From Mediterranea massiliensis (GTDB lineage: Bacteria > Bacteroidota > Bacteroidia > Bacteroidales > Bacteroidaceae), in NCBI RefSeq assembly GCF_900128475.1, contig NZ_LT635838.1, forward strand, positions 248,281-312,280: a stretch of DNA of 64,000 bases, in the 5' to 3' direction. The first letter of the stretch is position 1; each line of letters starts with the position of its first letter. Positions 35,113 to 42,841 of the stretch are shown one piece after another. The translations under genes were made by a program, and so were the position numbers. The notes below the pieces were generated by a model, which was given only the letters and a program-made list of their open reading frames with translations, was not told where the DNA came from and searched no databases.

Positions 35113-37017
35113 TCAGCGTACGGCTATCTCTGCAAAGCCCATCGGCTCATCTTCCGTGACCATACGGACAGCTTTCAGATACAGATAGCGTGCCTTGACG
35201 GGCGTGAAGTAGACAGACTGCATCACAGGATTGTTACGGATATTGGAAAACTCACCTGCTTTGACCATCGTAACATTCTTTCTATCGGCATCGGCTACAG
35301 ACAATTCATAATGTGAAACCAAGCCTTTGTTCGGTTCACCCTGGTCGGGCAAGAAGTGGAAGGAAGAAACAAAACGTTCACTCCCCAAGTCTATAGTCAG
35401 CAAATCACCGTCGACAAAACAAGTGGTTTTCTCGTTACGGTCGGAAGCAAAGGCCGCCTCTTCCAGCTTCACACCGGAAAGGGTGAAAGGAAGGCTTTGC
35501 ATCTGAGTGGTCGGTATTGCTTCAAAAAGTTGGTCGGCATTCTCACCGGCATCATACACTCCAATATTGTTGATGCACAGCGGCCCACGCGCATCGGTAA
35601 TGCGGATGCGGATGCCGTCGGAAACAACGGAAGAGAAACGCAACAGGCGCTTGTAACCAATGGTTGTGGTCTCTTCGTTCAGGACAACTGGCTGCCAGTC
35701 ACCCGAAGCGTCACGATATTCCACAGTAAAAGCCTTCACACGCTGGCCTAAGGAGATATATTCCTGCAACAGCATACGGTTCATCCTCGTCGGTGAGGAG
35801 AAAGAGAACGTGATGTCGGCCGTCGTCACACTGTCGGCCGTAGCCCAATAGGTGTCGTAATCGTCGTCCGTCAAGGCTGAAGCCACATAATCGCCACCGC
35901 GCTCATCGCTTACCTGAGGAACAATTCCAGCTACCAGGTTTGTTTCCAGTTCCTTCTGTATCATCTGATGGAAACGAACGGCATTGGCCGAGTCAACCGG
36001 ATGAATCAGGCCGTTCCTGTCTACCGGAAAATTAAGCAGCAAGGTACCGTTATGGCCTACACTGCGATAATAAAGGTCGACCAGCTGTTGGGGCGTCTTC
36101 ACCAAGCTATCCTGTTCCGGATGGTAAAACCAGCCCGGCCGAATGGATACATCACACTCAGCAGCCACCCACTGGTTGCCATCAGCATGACCATACTGCA
36201 GTTCGTAACTTTTGTCATAACCAGGATAAACTTCCCCTCTACGAAGGAAAGACCAGTTGGTAGCTCCGGCAAATCCACGTTCATTACCTACCCAACGGCA
36301 TCCGGGTCCACCGTCCGAAAAGATAACAGCCTGCGGCTGGATACTGTCCAGCATCTCGTAAATGCGAGGATAGTTATAATAGTTACGCCGATCGATGGTC
36401 CGGGTTTCTTTGGCTCCCCCATACCATCCATCACCACCATTGGCACCATCGAACCACACTTCGAATACTTCGCCGTAATTGGTCAGCAAGTCGCGCAGCT
36501 GGGCATAGAAATAATCCAAATATTCCGGTGTCCCGTAATTAGCCTGATGACGGTCCCACGGCGAAAGATAGACTGCAAACTTCAATCCATACTTCTTGCA
36601 GGCTTCCGACAATTCACGCACGACATCGCCCTTGCCTTCCTTATAGGGACTATTGGCTATACTGTAATCTGTACCAGCAAAAGGCCACAAACAGAAACCG
36701 TCGTGATGCTTGGCCGTCAGAATCACTCCCTTCATTCCAGCAGCCACCAATGTACGGGCCCACTGTTCACAATCAAGACGGGCTGGATTGAACATTTCCG
36801 CAGGTGTATCGCCATATCCCCATTCACGGTCGTTAAACGTATTTAGTCCGAAATGAATGAAAGCATAAGTTTCCATCTTCTGCCATTCCACCTGCTTGGC
36901 TTCCGGAACAGGAAACAAAGGCGCAGGAGACTCCACATGGATTGACGAACACGAATGCATGCCCAAGGCCAATGCTGAGACCAGGCATAAAGCTGACAGA
37001 CAGGTATTTTTCTTCAT
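35113..37017 (-). CDS. Alpha-L-fucosidase GH29 with C-terminal F5/8 type C domain, lipoprotein
   Basis: Retaining exo-fucosidase anchored in a membrane, probably the outer one, by a lipobox ending at C23 (LGMHSC). 634 residues. Barrel with FIHFGLNTFNDREWGYGD, KHHDGFCLWP and nucleophile D190 in VWFDGANGGDGWYGG (shorter barrel type typical of GH29 subfamily B). It is followed by a discoidin/F5/8 type C carbohydrate-binding domain (about 350-480), including TYWATADSV, and a second beta-sandwich to the end. It is 38 nt downstream of the GH109-like gene and likely cotranscribed with it. Different architecture from the other GH29 enzyme of the locus. Confidence 0.92.
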   Translation of the reverse strand: MKKNTCLSALCLVSALALGMHSCSSIHVESPAPLFPVPEAKQVEWQKMETYAFIHFGLNTFNDREWGYGDTPAEMFNPARLDCEQWARTLVAAGMKGVILTAKHHDGFCLWPFAGTDYSIANSPYKEGKGDVVRELSEACKKYGLKFAVYLSPWDRHQANYGTPEYLDYFYAQLRDLLTNYGEVFEVWFDGANGGDGWYGGAKETRTIDRRNYYNYPRIYEMLDSIQPQAVIFSDGGPGCRWVGNERGFAGATNWSFLRRGEVYPGYDKSYELQYGHADGNQWVAAECDVSIRPGWFYHPEQDSLVKTPQQLVDLYYRSVGHNGTLLLNFPVDRNGLIHPVDSANAVRFHQMIQKELETNLVAGIVPQVSDERGGDYVASALTDDDYDTYWATADSVTTADITFSFSSPTRMNRMLLQEYISLGQRVKAFTVEYRDASGDWQPVVLNEETTTIGYKRLLRFSSVVSDGIRIRITDARGPLCINNIGVYDAGENADQLFEAIPTTQMQSLPFTLSGVKLEEAAFASDRNEKTTCFVDGDLLTIDLGSERFVSSFHFLPDQGEPNKGLVSHYELSVADADRKNVTMVKAGEFSNIRNNPVMQSVYFTPVKARYLYLKAVRMVTEDEPMGFAEIAVR

Positions 37018-37055
37018 ATGTAGATTTGTTTAAATGAGTTATCGGTTTGCATGGT

Positions 37056-38186
37056 TCAGAGATACACCGTCCGTCGCTCGGCAATGGATAGTTTAGACCA
37101 GGGAGTGACAGAAGTCCACAACGCCAGATCAGTAATGTCTACCGGATAAGATTCAGCACCGCTAAGATCTGCCTCCAACGCTTTCAACATCACATAATCC
37201 ATGCCGTGATGATGGGTATCCACCCGAAGGGCTTCCTGCCCCCACCGCTTCCAATAGCTGTGTTCGTAACGGTGGATGTAAGGCTCGTCCGACTCCCAAG
37301 TCTCATCAGGGCTGCATCCCTCGATATAAATCTGCCGACGGTCACCCTGCCAGATTCCCTTTGTGCCCTGTATCTCGAAATCGAGGCTGCGCGGACGGGG
37401 CAAGGTCGTGTCATGTGTCAACGTGACCAATACTCCCTTTTCGGTTTCCAACTGGGTTACCACTACATCGCCTAACGTAATCTTCACCTCGGAAGGGCCA
37501 CCCAAATCACGGATGCGCTGTCGTAAGCCAGCGGGTTTGGAAGCAAAAGAAGTGAGGCACTTGAAACGATCGGTGCGCCCGATACCCGCTATCAGACACA
37601 ATGGTGCCAAGCCATGCGTAGGATACAGGTCACCGTTCTCTTCCTGATAGAAACGACTGCGCCACACACTTTCCGTCTTGCTCCGGTTGCCCAGCGTACC
37701 GTCGTCGTCCAGCAGCAGCCGGCGCAAGTCGTGACGATAACCGCCACGCATATACACCACTTCCCCTAACGTACCGGCCTGCACCATATTATATATAGCA
37801 AGATTCTCCCGCATGAAAAGAGTGTTCTCCAGCGGATAGACCTTACGGCCCATACGAGCCGCCAGTTCTATCAGCGGACGATATTCGTCCACATAAAGTC
37901 CCCCCTTGATTTCCAGCGCCACATCGGCCCCCTGCTCCACGCAACGCATGGCATGCTGCACATGGCATTGCCACGGCGAAGCCACGAATACCAGACGGGG
38001 AGTCTGTTCGGCCAGCATGTTCAGATAATCGGTGTCACTACGGTTGTAGCAAACCACATCGGGCATGCCGACATCCTCTACTCCTGGATCGGCAACGGCC
38101 ACGACACGGAAACCGGGAATATGGCATATCAGCCGAAGCAACTGCATGCCCCGATAGCCTACACCTATGAATGCAGTCTTTATCAT
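37056..38186 (-). CDS. Gfo/Idh/MocA family protein, GH109-like (candidate N-acetylgalactosaminidase)
   Basis: 376 residues. N-terminal Rossmann domain with FIGVGYRG (6-13) and the MocA-type EIKGG segment near 92. The GDLYPTHGLAPL segment at 186-197 (YPTH 188-191), followed by GRTDRF, is the signature of GH109, whose members hydrolyse alpha-N-acetylgalactosamine by an NAD-dependent redox mechanism. Known GH109 proteins often carry a Tat or lipoprotein signal; none is visible here, so this would act inside the cell or be a sugar dehydrogenase instead. First gene of the unit with the GH29 lipoprotein, behind the promoter at 38235-38266. Confidence 0.82.
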   Translation of the reverse strand: MIKTAFIGVGYRGMQLLRLICHIPGFRVVAVADPGVEDVGMPDVVCYNRSDTDYLNMLAEQTPRLVFVASPWQCHVQHAMRCVEQGADVALEIKGGLYVDEYRPLIELAARMGRKVYPLENTLFMRENLAIYNMVQAGTLGEVVYMRGGYRHDLRRLLLDDDGTLGNRSKTESVWRSRFYQEENGDLYPTHGLAPLCLIAGIGRTDRFKCLTSFASKPAGLRQRIRDLGGPSEVKITLGDVVVTQLETEKGVLVTLTHDTTLPRPRSLDFEIQGTKGIWQGDRRQIYIEGCSPDETWESDEPYIHRYEHSYWKRWGQEALRVDTHHHGMDYVMLKALEADLSGAESYPVDITDLALWTSVTPWSKLSIAERRTVYL

Positions 38187-38234
38187 ACGCTGTTTTACTT
38201 TCCATCACACCTTCCACTACAGGGAAAGGTGTGT

Positions 38235-38266
38235 CAAAGATACGAAGTTTTGCAACATAAGCCAAA
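38235..38266 (-). promoter_or_regulatory. Promoter of the GH109-like/GH29 unit
   Basis: Minus strand TTTG (38263-38266), 20-nt spacer, TATCTTTG (38235-38242). It overlaps the slyD promoter, and together they form a nearly symmetric face-to-face pair. Confidence 0.8.
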
Positions 38267-38281
38267 AGTTTCGTATCTTTG
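38249..38281 (+). promoter_or_regulatory. Promoter of the FKBP (slyD-like) gene
   Basis: Plus strand TTTG (38249-38252), 21-nt spacer, TATCTTTG (38274-38281), 43 nt before the start codon at 38324. It interlocks with the opposite promoter at 38235-38266. Confidence 0.8.
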
Positions 38282-38323
38282 CCCACTAAACTGAAGATTA
38301 TTCACCAAAAACAATTAATAGAA

Positions 38324-38902
38324 ATGGAAAACAAGTACATCACCGTAGCCTACAAATTGTACTCCATCGAAGACGGAGAACGCGAATTTACCGAAGAAGC
38401 TACCGTAGAACATCCCTTCCAGTTCATCTCAGGACTGGGACTGACACTGGATGCCTTCGAGGAACAAATCAAAGGCCTGAACGCCGGCGACAAGTTCGAT
38501 TTTACCATTGCCTGCACCGACGCATACGGCGAATATGATGAAGACCACGTGATTGACCTGCCGAAAGATATATTCCTGATTGACGGCAAGTTTGACAACG
38601 AACATATCAAGGCGGGGGCTATCGTGCCGCTGATGACAGCCGAAGGCCAACACATCAACGGAAGTGTGGTAGAAGTGAAAGATGACGTAGTAGTGATGGA
38701 TATGAACCATCCCCTGGCCGGATGCGACCTGAACTTTGTCGGTGAAGTTGTGACCAGCCGTGAAGCCAGCAACGAAGAACTGGCCGAAATGGCCCGCATG
38801 ATGAGCGGAGGTTGCGGCGGCGGATGCGGCAGCTGTGGTGGCGGATGCGGCGACCACGACTGTGGCGACGATTGCGGATGCGAAGGCGGATGCTGCCACT
38901 AA
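38324..38902 (+). CDS. FKBP-type peptidyl-prolyl isomerase, SlyD-like with metal-binding tail
   Basis: Cytosolic prolyl isomerase/chaperone and probable nickel handler. 192 residues. The FKBP core has the insert-in-flap arrangement of SlyD: VAYKLYSIEDGE, HPFQFISGLG, then AYGEYDEDHVIDL, and NHPLAGCDLNFVGEV. The last 30 residues are almost only Gly, Cys, His and Asp (GGCGGGCGSCGGGCGDHDCG and on), a metal-chelating tail with about eleven cysteines. I chose the ATG at 38324 because the promoter box ends at 38281. A strong inverted repeat follows the gene and separates it from the convergent neighbour. Confidence 0.93.
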   Translation: MENKYITVAYKLYSIEDGEREFTEEATVEHPFQFISGLGLTLDAFEEQIKGLNAGDKFDFTIACTDAYGEYDEDHVIDLPKDIFLIDGKFDNEHIKAGAIVPLMTAEGQHINGSVVEVKDDVVVMDMNHPLAGCDLNFVGEVVTSREASNEELAEMARMMSGGCGGGCGSCGGGCGDHDCGDDCGCEGGCCH

Positions 38903-38911
38903 AACAATGAA

Positions 38912-39000
38912 AAACTAAAAATGAAGAATGAAGAATTTTCGTATATGCCTTGTCTGATAATATAGGAAAATCCTTCATTCTTCATTTTTTAGCTTTAGTT
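38912..39000. terminator. Long AT-rich inverted repeat acting as bidirectional terminator
   Basis: Arms built on AAAAATGAAGAATGAAG(A/G)ATTTT (38916-38939 and 38966-38990) with further pairing of AACTAAA and TTTAGTT, loop about 26 nt, between two convergent genes. It is of the same general type as the repeat at 13824-13888. Confidence 0.65.
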
Positions 39001-39006
39001 CTTCAT

Positions 39007-40290
39007 CTACTTGCTTGTCATAATGTCCAGCACCAGCTTGTCCGTTTCGTTCATTCCCTGCGATCCTATCTTGGTCAGGTTACGGATGCTTTGGTCGACA
39101 TCGGCATCTATGATGCCTTCTACCGAAGTGACACAGCGGTTTTCCATCGCCATAATGGCAGAAAGAACGGCTGTAGACACACCGGTCGTCACTTTTAAGG
39201 CACAACTGGGCTTGGCACCGTCGCAAATCATTCCTGTCAGATTAGCTATCATATTCTGTACGGCATAAGTTATCTGCTCATAAGTACCGCCCATCAGCCA
39301 CGTAATGCCACAACTGGACCCCGTAGCAGCCACCACACAACCACACAGCGCAGACAGACGCCCCAAGCTCTCTTTAATATAAATGACTGTCAGATGGCTC
39401 AACATCAGGGCACGAATCAGTTCTTCTTCCGACTTCCCGTTTTCTTCGGCATATACCAACACAGGAAGTGTAGCCGAAATACCTTGGTTTCCACTGCCCG
39501 AATTGCTCATAACCGGTATCATGGCGCCAGCCATACGGGCATCACAAGCCCCCGAAGTATAGGAAAGGATATGCGAAAAGACACTGTCGCCCATCACTTT
39601 ATGCTCGTACGTACCGCGAAGCATCTTACCCAATCCGTGACCATAGTTTCCCTGAAAGGAACGCTCGGCCGCCGCTTTGTTCAGACGGGCAGTATCCAAG
39701 ATAAATCGGATTTCGTCCAACGGTGCTGTCATGGCAAAGTCGTACACTTTGCGCAGGTTCAAATCGAGGACGGCCTCTTCTTCCTCCTCTCCGGAAGCGG
39801 CCTGCTTGTCGAGCAGCACTTCACCGTTACGGGCCACATACACAAACGAAGTATGCCCGCCCGCAATAATAGCCGTCGCCCAATTCTCTCCGGCCTCACA
39901 ACGCACTTCAATATACAGTTTCTCCGTAATGTCCGGCTTCAAGGCTATAGAGATACGCTTCTCATCAATGAAATGCTTGCCGGCTTCCACTGCCTCGGAT
40001 GTACTGTCCTTCAGAACTTCCAACTGGTATTCCGATTTTCCGATCAAGGCCCCCAATGCGATAGCAATGGGCAACCCGATCATTCCTGTTCCGGGAATGC
40101 CGACACCCATGGCGTTCTTCAGGATATTGGCACTGAGCCATACGTTGATTTTCTCGGGCTTCATGCCCAATGTTTCCGTCGCCTTGGCCACACACAAAGC
40201 CACAGCTATCGGTTCCGTACATCCGATGGCCGGAACCACTTCACGTTTCACGAGTGCTATAATCTGTCGTCTTTCTGATTCGTTTATCAT
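39007..40290 (-). CDS. L-cysteine desulfidase family protein (UPF0597, YhaM/CdsB-type; serine dehydratase alpha-like)
   Basis: Likely breaks down L-cysteine to pyruvate, ammonia and sulfide with an iron-sulfur cluster; cytosolic. 427 residues from ATG 40290, about the usual length. Conserved cysteines are in IGCTEPIAVALC, GSSCGITWLMGG and CDGAKPSCALKV, together with SGSGNQGISATLPV. The start follows a full promoter at 40315-40345; an upstream in-frame extension would pass through that promoter. Monocistronic. Serine dehydratase activity is an alternative assignment. Confidence 0.88.
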   Translation of the reverse strand: MINESERRQIIALVKREVVPAIGCTEPIAVALCVAKATETLGMKPEKINVWLSANILKNAMGVGIPGTGMIGLPIAIALGALIGKSEYQLEVLKDSTSEAVEAGKHFIDEKRISIALKPDITEKLYIEVRCEAGENWATAIIAGGHTSFVYVARNGEVLLDKQAASGEEEEEAVLDLNLRKVYDFAMTAPLDEIRFILDTARLNKAAAERSFQGNYGHGLGKMLRGTYEHKVMGDSVFSHILSYTSGACDARMAGAMIPVMSNSGSGNQGISATLPVLVYAEENGKSEEELIRALMLSHLTVIYIKESLGRLSALCGCVVAATGSSCGITWLMGGTYEQITYAVQNMIANLTGMICDGAKPSCALKVTTGVSTAVLSAIMAMENRCVTSVEGIIDADVDQSIRNLTKIGSQGMNETDKLVLDIMTSK

Positions 40291-40314
40291 TCTGTCACTT
40301 GATTTAAGTCCTTG

Positions 40315-40345
40315 CAAAGGTATGAAAAACGTTTTATTAAACAAA
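40315..40345 (-). promoter_or_regulatory. Promoter of the cysteine desulfidase gene
   Basis: Minus strand TTTG (40342-40345), 19-nt spacer, TACCTTTG (40315-40322), 25 nt before the start codon. Confidence 0.82.
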
Positions 40346-40400
40346 TAGTCAGAAAACATAAAATATAACGCCTCGTTCCGCATTATCCAAAAAAGAAATG

Positions 40401-40408
40401 TAACTTTG
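40401..40408 (+). promoter_or_regulatory. -7 box of the PCMD lipoprotein/barrel unit (TAACTTTG)
   Basis: TAnnTTTG on the plus strand 30 nt before the lipoprotein start; the -33 element is weak. It lies back-to-back with the cysteine desulfidase promoter. Confidence 0.5.
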
Positions 40409-40437
40409 CCACATTATTTATTTTATCAACATACTCC

Positions 40438-41601
40438 ATGAAAGTCAAACAATTATTATCGTGCTTTTTGCTGGCAGCCGCCTTGTCCTCCTGTATACAG
40501 GAAGAAGCCCTGAATGTGGAAGCAGCTATAGATGCATGCACGGGAACCGACGTGCAGTTCACCAACACCATCAACAACAACCGTGGCTTCAACATCTATG
40601 TCAACAAAGGTGCCGATCTCTCCCGGCAAAGACTGACATTCACCATACCCCAGGGAGCCACCATCCAACTTTCCAATCCGACTGCAGGGGACACTGGCTT
40701 CACCCGAAACGAAGACGGCACCTATACAGCTGTCATCGATTTCACCAACAACAGTCACAGCCGTCAAGTAACGGTCACTTCGGAAGACCAATCATACAGC
40801 GTGGAATACCAGATCAACATCATTCTGATGGAACTACCTACCCGTTATCACTTCGAACGCTTGCAGAACAGCAACGAACCTTACCATATATTGCTGGAGG
40901 AAGAACCGGTAACCTCCGACGGTATGCTCCAGACCCTGCAATGGTGCAGTGGCAATCCCGGATATGAATTGACCAAGGTTGCCAACACTCCGCAGGAATA
41001 CCCGACCGTACAGGCCGATGAAGGATACATAGGAAAATGCGTCAAGCTACAAACATGCAGCACAGGCAGTTTTGGAGCCATGGTGGGCATGCACATTGCC
41101 GCCGGCAACCTGTTTATAGGTTCGTTCGACCTGAGCAGTGCCCTCAACAATGCCCCGGCCGCCACCCATTTCGGAGTACAGTTCTACAAGACGCCTTCCC
41201 GGCTGACAGGGCATTATAAGTTCAAGCGCGGAGAGGTCTATACAGAAAACGGCGAAACCGTAAGCAACAAACAGGACTCCTTCGACATCTATGCCATCCT
41301 GTATGAAGCCGAAGACAATTCCTTCATGCTCGACGGAAGCAATGCCTTGACGGACCCTAGCATTGTCCTGCTGGCGCGTATCGACCAGGCACAGGCAGTG
41401 GAATCTGATTCGTGGACAGACTTTGACCTTCCCTTCAAGCCGCAAAACGGGAAGAGCATCGATGCGCAAAAACTGGCAGACGGAAAATACAAGCTGGGAA
41501 TTGTATTCTCGTCAAGCATCGGCGGCGCCTATTTCAAGGGAGCTGTAGGAAGTACACTCTACATTGACGAAGTGGAACTGATTTGTGAGGACAACCAATA
41601 A
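40438..41601 (+). CDS. PCMD domain-containing lipoprotein
   Basis: 387 residues, function unknown. Lipobox ends at C19 (AALSSC), so it is anchored in a membrane, probably exposed at the cell surface. An N-terminal Ig-like segment (about 35-125) is followed by the putative carbohydrate metabolism domain over the last 240 residues (GSFDLSSALN, THFGVQFYKTP, LYIDEVELICED). The C-terminal domain is clearly paralogous to that of the protein encoded at 42842-44353: THFGV, DGSN, SDSWTDFDL and FSSSIGGAYFKGAVGSTL recur there in similar form. It is followed by a barrel protein gene with 22 nt between them. Confidence 0.85.
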   Translation: MKVKQLLSCFLLAAALSSCIQEEALNVEAAIDACTGTDVQFTNTINNNRGFNIYVNKGADLSRQRLTFTIPQGATIQLSNPTAGDTGFTRNEDGTYTAVIDFTNNSHSRQVTVTSEDQSYSVEYQINIILMELPTRYHFERLQNSNEPYHILLEEEPVTSDGMLQTLQWCSGNPGYELTKVANTPQEYPTVQADEGYIGKCVKLQTCSTGSFGAMVGMHIAAGNLFIGSFDLSSALNNAPAATHFGVQFYKTPSRLTGHYKFKRGEVYTENGETVSNKQDSFDIYAILYEAEDNSFMLDGSNALTDPSIVLLARIDQAQAVESDSWTDFDLPFKPQNGKSIDAQKLADGKYKLGIVFSSSIGGAYFKGAVGSTLYIDEVELICEDNQ

Positions 41602-41623
41602 ACGACATCAAAGTGAAAACATT

Positions 41624-42421
41624 ATGAACAACAGACTGACTCATATCACCGCCCTGACCCTCATCCTGCTTTTCGCAGGCCTGAAAGTGTATGCACAGGA
41701 AGACAGAAACCATGGTATCATCCAATCCTATCTGCATGGATGGGAATATGCATTGAAAGCCGGGTTCAGCATAGGAGGCACCTCTCCCCTGCCTCTTCCG
41801 GAAGAAATCAGAAACATCAACGGCTACACTCCCGGAGGAGTGGCCATCTCCATCGAAGGGAACACGACCAAGTGGCTCGACAAGAAGAAAATATGGGGAA
41901 TCTCTTTCGGAATAAGACTGGAAAGCAAAAAAATGTCGACCGATGCCGGCGTAAAGAACTATCACATGGAGATTATCAACGCCGACAACGGCAAGCCACT
42001 CGCCGGCCTTTGGACGGGCAACGTCAAGACCAAGGTCAACAATTCCTACCTGACCGTCCCCGTACTGGCCAACTACAAGATTGGCAACCGCTGGAAACTG
42101 AGCGCCGGACCTTATTTCTCCTATATGATAGACGGAAACTTCAACGGCCACGTCTACGAAGGACACCTCCGCACGCCCGACGCCACCGGACAACGGGTGG
42201 ACTTTACCGGAGAAAGCATCGCCACCTACGATTTCTCCAACGACCTGCACAAATTCCAGTGGGGCATACAGCTGGGCGGTGAATGGCGTGCCTTCAAGCA
42301 TCTGAATGTTTATGCCGATCTGACCTGGGGGCTGAACGACATCTTCCAGAAAGATTTCCAAACCATCACCTTCGCCATGTATCCCATTTATCTGAACGTA
42401 GGATTCGGATATTCATTCTGA
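41624..42421 (+). CDS. Outer-membrane beta-barrel protein (PorT-like)
   Basis: 265 residues with a signal peptide (about 1-24, cleaved after VYA). The rest alternates polar and hydrophobic residues typical of an eight- to ten-stranded outer-membrane barrel (LTVPVLANYKIGNRWKLSAG, PYFSYMIDGNF, WGIQLGGEWRAF) and ends in GFGYSF with a terminal phenylalanine. The start at 41624 gives an intact signal peptide; the frame is open further upstream into the previous gene. It is probably cotranscribed with the PCMD lipoprotein and may be its membrane partner. No function can be assigned. Confidence 0.85.
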   Translation: MNNRLTHITALTLILLFAGLKVYAQEDRNHGIIQSYLHGWEYALKAGFSIGGTSPLPLPEEIRNINGYTPGGVAISIEGNTTKWLDKKKIWGISFGIRLESKKMSTDAGVKNYHMEIINADNGKPLAGLWTGNVKTKVNNSYLTVPVLANYKIGNRWKLSAGPYFSYMIDGNFNGHVYEGHLRTPDATGQRVDFTGESIATYDFSNDLHKFQWGIQLGGEWRAFKHLNVYADLTWGLNDIFQKDFQTITFAMYPIYLNVGFGYSF

Positions 42422-42448
42422 TCAGAACCTGCACCAACAATAATCCAA

Positions 42449-42525
42449 CAAAGTCCTACGGGCAGTCGCACATAGTATAAAATATATACAGCATGTGCGT
42501 CTGTTCGAAGGACTTTGCCTTTTCT
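42449..42525 (+). terminator. Terminator after the barrel gene
   Basis: Stem CAAAGTCCT / AGGACTTTG extended inward by GCGCACAT-type pairing (GTCGCACAT / ATGTGCG), then CCTTTTCTT. Confidence 0.7.
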
Positions 42526-42584
42526 TCCCCTTCCAATGCCCATCAAATCAGAAAATCAGCCAACTCGCTGATAAACAGATATTA

Positions 42585-42721
42585 TTTTTTCAGGTAGCTT
42601 TCTGTTAAAACCTGAATACTTTTCAGGTCCATACCTGAAAGGTCTTCAGGTAGGGCCTGAAAGGCTTTCAGATTAAACCTGAAAAGGTTTCAGGTACTAC
42701 CTGAAAAACGCCTGAAAATCC
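42585..42721. repeat. Tandem dyad array D, period 22-24 nt (CTTTCAGGT/ACCTGAAAG motif)
   Basis: Units start at about 42585, 42619, 42643, 42665, 42688 and 42711. Each is a palindrome CTTTCAGGT-n3-5-ACCTGAAAG with small changes. It fills the gap between two convergent transcripts, between their terminators. Nothing else is seen in 42422-42841. Confidence 0.88.
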
Positions 42722-42786
42722 AACGGACATTCGTTCCGTCCTCCATCATTCATTTTTCATGACATGAAAAGCACAAGGGAAGGGGA

Positions 42787-42822
42787 TAAAAAAAGCTGCT
42801 CCGATGAGAGAAGCAGCTTTTG
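42787..42822 (-). terminator. Terminator after the second PCMD lipoprotein gene
   Basis: Minus strand stem AAAAGCTGCTTC / GGAGCAGCTTTT followed by seven T, 20 nt past the stop codon. Confidence 0.82.
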
Positions 42823-42841
42823 CAATTCCATTAAAACAGGA

